In this document: positions 62,366 through 64,000 of the stretch, piece by piece
How positions within the stretch are numbered: position 1 is the first letter of the stretch
How the letters are laid out: every line of letters begins with the position of its first letter
NCBI GenBank assembly: GCA_036960565.1
Contig: JBALXQ010000002.1
Coordinates: 1 to 64,000, forward strand
Length of the DNA stretch: 64,000 nucleotides
DNA from: Bermanella sp036960565
GTDB taxonomy: Bacteria > Pseudomonadota > Gammaproteobacteria > Pseudomonadales > Oceanobacteraceae
Reading direction: 5' to 3'
Translations under genes and position numbers: made by a program
The notes under the pieces: generated by a model
The model's input: the letters and a program-made list of their open reading frames with translations, nothing else
Told to the model about the DNA's origin: nothing
Database searches by the model: none

Positions 62366-62690
62366 CTAGCAGTAAATAACAGCCAAATACTGTGATGGCG
62401 TTAAATAAGGGGAGTGAGGATCAAGCTATAAGTAAATTGCTTTTAGATATTACTAATAGCCAAGTTTTGCAGGTATTATTTCCGAAAATGGTTATATAAA
62501 GGTGAAGTTATTATGGTTTCCCCACCACTTCTAACAGCAAATTAGCGCCAAATACTGTGATATAGGGGGAATGAGGATCAAGCTATAAGTAAATTGCCTT
62601 TAGATATTACTAATAGCTGAGATTTGCAGGTATTATTCCCGAAAATGGTTATATAAAAAGTGAAGATATTATGGATTTCCCCACCATTGC
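62366..62690 (+). repeat. imperfect tandem duplication of the cysM upstream region
   Basis: The segment beginning near 62366 (CTAGCAGTAAAT) recurs near 62531 (CTAACAGCAAAT), offset 165 bp, with small indels inside. It holds AATACTGTGATNNNG, GAGGATCAAGCTATAAG and GGTATTATT..CCGAAAATGG in both copies. The left copy includes a start codon at 62513 followed by a cysM-like start that loses one base and stops after 10 codons; the right copy has the real cysM start at 62671. It is therefore a duplicated promoter/start region, not a separate gene. Confidence 0.85.
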
Positions 62691-63576
62691 CGATTTTGTA
62701 GGGGGCACCCCCTTAGTGCGTTTACAGCGATTAGGCACCCATACCAGTAATACCATCTTGCTTAAGCTGGAAGGGAATAACCCCGCAGGCTCTGTGAAAG
62801 ACCGTCCTGCGTTAAGCATGATTAACCGAGCCGAGGCCAAGGGTGAGATCAAGCCCGGGGATACACTGATTGAGGCCACCAGTGGTAATACAGGTATTGC
62901 TTTGGCAATGGTGTCGGCCATCAAAGGCTACAACATGGTGTTGATCATGCCTGAAAATTTGAGCATGGAGCGCCGCTGGGCCATGGAAGCTTATGGCGCT
63001 CGGTTAATATTAGTGACCCAAGAGCAAGGCATGGAATATGCGCGAGACCTTGCGCTTGAGATGCAGAAGAATGGTGAAGGCGTGGTGCTGGATCAATTTT
63101 CTAATTTGGACAATCCAATAGCCCATTATGAGGGTACAGGGCCTGAAATTTGGAAGGACACCCAAGGGAAGGTTACTCACTTTGTCAGTGCCATGGGTAC
63201 CACGGGTACCATTATGGGTACCAGCCAGTATTTAAAAGAGAAAAACGCTAATATTCAGATTGTGGGCCTGCAACCGGAAGATGGCGCCTCTATTCCTGGT
63301 ATTCGCCGTTGGCCTGAGGCGTATTTACCGAAGATTTTTGATGCCAGTCGAGTTGATAGTGTTATCGATATAGATCAAAAATCAGCCGAGACCACTATGC
63401 GTGACCTTGCCCGTGAAGAAGGGATCTTTTGCGGTGTGAGTTCAGGTGGCGCCGTAGCGGGGGCTTTAAAGCTTAATGAAGAGCTGGAAAATGCCATTAT
63501 AGTGACCATTATCTGCGATCGGGGTGACCGTTATTTATCCACCGGTATTTATAATGAGCCAGAGCCGGCCAAGTAA
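62671..63576 (+). CDS. cysM: cysteine synthase B (CysM)
   Basis: A 301-residue PLP-dependent O-acetylserine sulfhydrylase. The PLP lysine lies in NNPAGSVKDRPALSM, substrate loop EATSGNTGIALAM and the phosphate-binding GTTGTIMGTSQYL are present; CysM-type features include ENLSMERRWAMEAYGA. It makes cysteine from O-acetylserine using sulfide or thiosulfate. It is divergent from barA and followed by rlmD, the Pseudomonas order. Its 5' region is duplicated upstream. No strong ribosome-binding site precedes the ATG. Confidence 0.96.
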   Translation: MDFPTIADFVGGTPLVRLQRLGTHTSNTILLKLEGNNPAGSVKDRPALSMINRAEAKGEIKPGDTLIEATSGNTGIALAMVSAIKGYNMVLIMPENLSMERRWAMEAYGARLILVTQEQGMEYARDLALEMQKNGEGVVLDQFSNLDNPIAHYEGTGPEIWKDTQGKVTHFVSAMGTTGTIMGTSQYLKEKNANIQIVGLQPEDGASIPGIRRWPEAYLPKIFDASRVDSVIDIDQKSAETTMRDLAREEGIFCGVSSGGAVAGALKLNEELENAIIVTIICDRGDRYLSTGIYNEPEPAK

Positions 63577-63689
63577 AATTTAAGCAGTGGGGTAACTTGT
63601 TTCAAATAGACTTGAAACTTTGCAATTTAGAGGCATAGTAGCGCCCAAAATACCCTCTATTTGCAATGGTAATCTGGAGTTTTAAAGTA

Positions 63690-64000
63690 GTGGCATTTGT
63701 TAAACAGAGTAAAAAGGCACGTAAGCCTCAAATTAAAGATGCCCAGGTTGAGATTCATGCTTTAAGCCATGAGGCTCACGGGGTGAGCCGCAGCCAGGAA
63801 AAGGTTATGTTTGTGCCCGGCGCCTTGCCGGGTGAAACCGTTAAGGTACGCATTGAAAAAGAAATGCGTCACTTTAATCACGGCAAAATACTTGAAATCA
63901 TTACTCCTAGTCCAGAGCGGGTAAGCCCTCCATGCCCGCATTATCAGCGCTGCGGTGCTTGTCAGTTACAACACCTTCAAAGCGATAAACAGCTTGGCTA
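63690..64000 (+). CDS. rlmD: 23S rRNA (uracil-1939-C5)-methyltransferase RlmD, partial at window edge
   Basis: A frame opened by GTG at 63690 runs to the window edge without a stop, giving 103 codons. It encodes a TRAM-like N-terminal domain (VMFVPGALPGETVKVRIEK) and the iron-sulfur cysteine motif CPHYQRCGACQLQH, as in RlmD (RumA). GGAG lies 10 bases upstream of the GTG. The enzyme methylates U1939 of 23S rRNA. The following methyltransferase domain is outside the window, so the gene is incomplete here only because of the edge. Confidence 0.9.
   Translation, partial: MAFVKQSKKARKPQIKDAQVEIHALSHEAHGVSRSQEKVMFVPGALPGETVKVRIEKEMRHFNHGKILEIITPSPERVSPPCPHYQRCGACQLQHLQSDKQLG

Overview
The window is a 64 kb piece of a gammaproteobacterial chromosome, moderately AT-rich by eye. 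Several conserved blocks have the order known from Pseudomonas and Oceanospirillales relatives: nadB divergent from rpoE-rseA(mucA)-rseB(mucB)-rseC-mucD, then lepA-(DUF4845)-rnc-era-recO-pdxJ-acpS, then barA/gacS and cysM-rlmD. Together with marine-type accessory genes, this suggests a marine heterotroph of the Oceanospirillales type. That placement is an inference from gene content and order, not from a search.

Region by region. 1-6.9 kb: the start of one initiator tRNA gene at the left edge and a complete second copy at 6753-6829. Between them lie a beta-propeller/six-haem cytochrome, a small membrane cytochrome b-like protein, a large exported protein of unknown function, and decayed tRNA 3' ends with terminators. 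7-15 kb: a long DUF349 coiled-coil protein, a lipoprotein alpha/beta hydrolase, a 51-bp tandem repeat array in front of sbcB, an SDR, a YHS-domain protein and a DoxX-like membrane protein. 15-18 kb: an apparent operon of two ATP-grasp ligases and an MFS transporter, the best candidate here for an undescribed small-molecule pathway. 18.8-22.5 kb: a molybdopterin oxidoreductase behind a TetR regulator with three palindromic operators, and tesA. 23.7-32.8 kb: a minus-strand propionyl-CoA to succinyl-CoA cluster: carboxylase beta subunit, atypical biotin carboxylase/BCCP, methylmalonyl-CoA epimerase, mutase, the MeaB chaperone GTPase and a thioesterase. 33-43 kb: mixed metabolic and regulatory genes (short asparaginase, PatB/MalY lyase, siderophore-interacting protein with a divergent MarR, AraC regulator, YbbA-YbbP ABC system, carboxylesterase, SDR) and two tandem six-cysteine exported paralogues. 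43-49 kb: argG, a YHYH lipoprotein, an epimerase and nadB. 49-59 kb: the sigma-E envelope-stress operon with a near-consensus sigma-E promoter, then the lepA-to-acpS block, which lacks lepB. 59.6-64 kb: the BarA/GacS hybrid kinase, cysM preceded by a duplicated copy of its own 5' region, and the start of rlmD, cut by the window edge.

How the genes fit together. The propionate cluster should return propionyl-CoA (from odd-chain fatty acids or branched amino acids) to the TCA cycle through a B12-dependent mutase. The rpoE-mucD block forms an autoregulated periplasmic stress circuit. The cytochrome cluster looks like a quinol-to-periplasm electron-transfer unit with an unknown acceptor or substrate. 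No phage, transposase, integrase or CRISPR array was seen. Residue positions were counted by hand from the translations.
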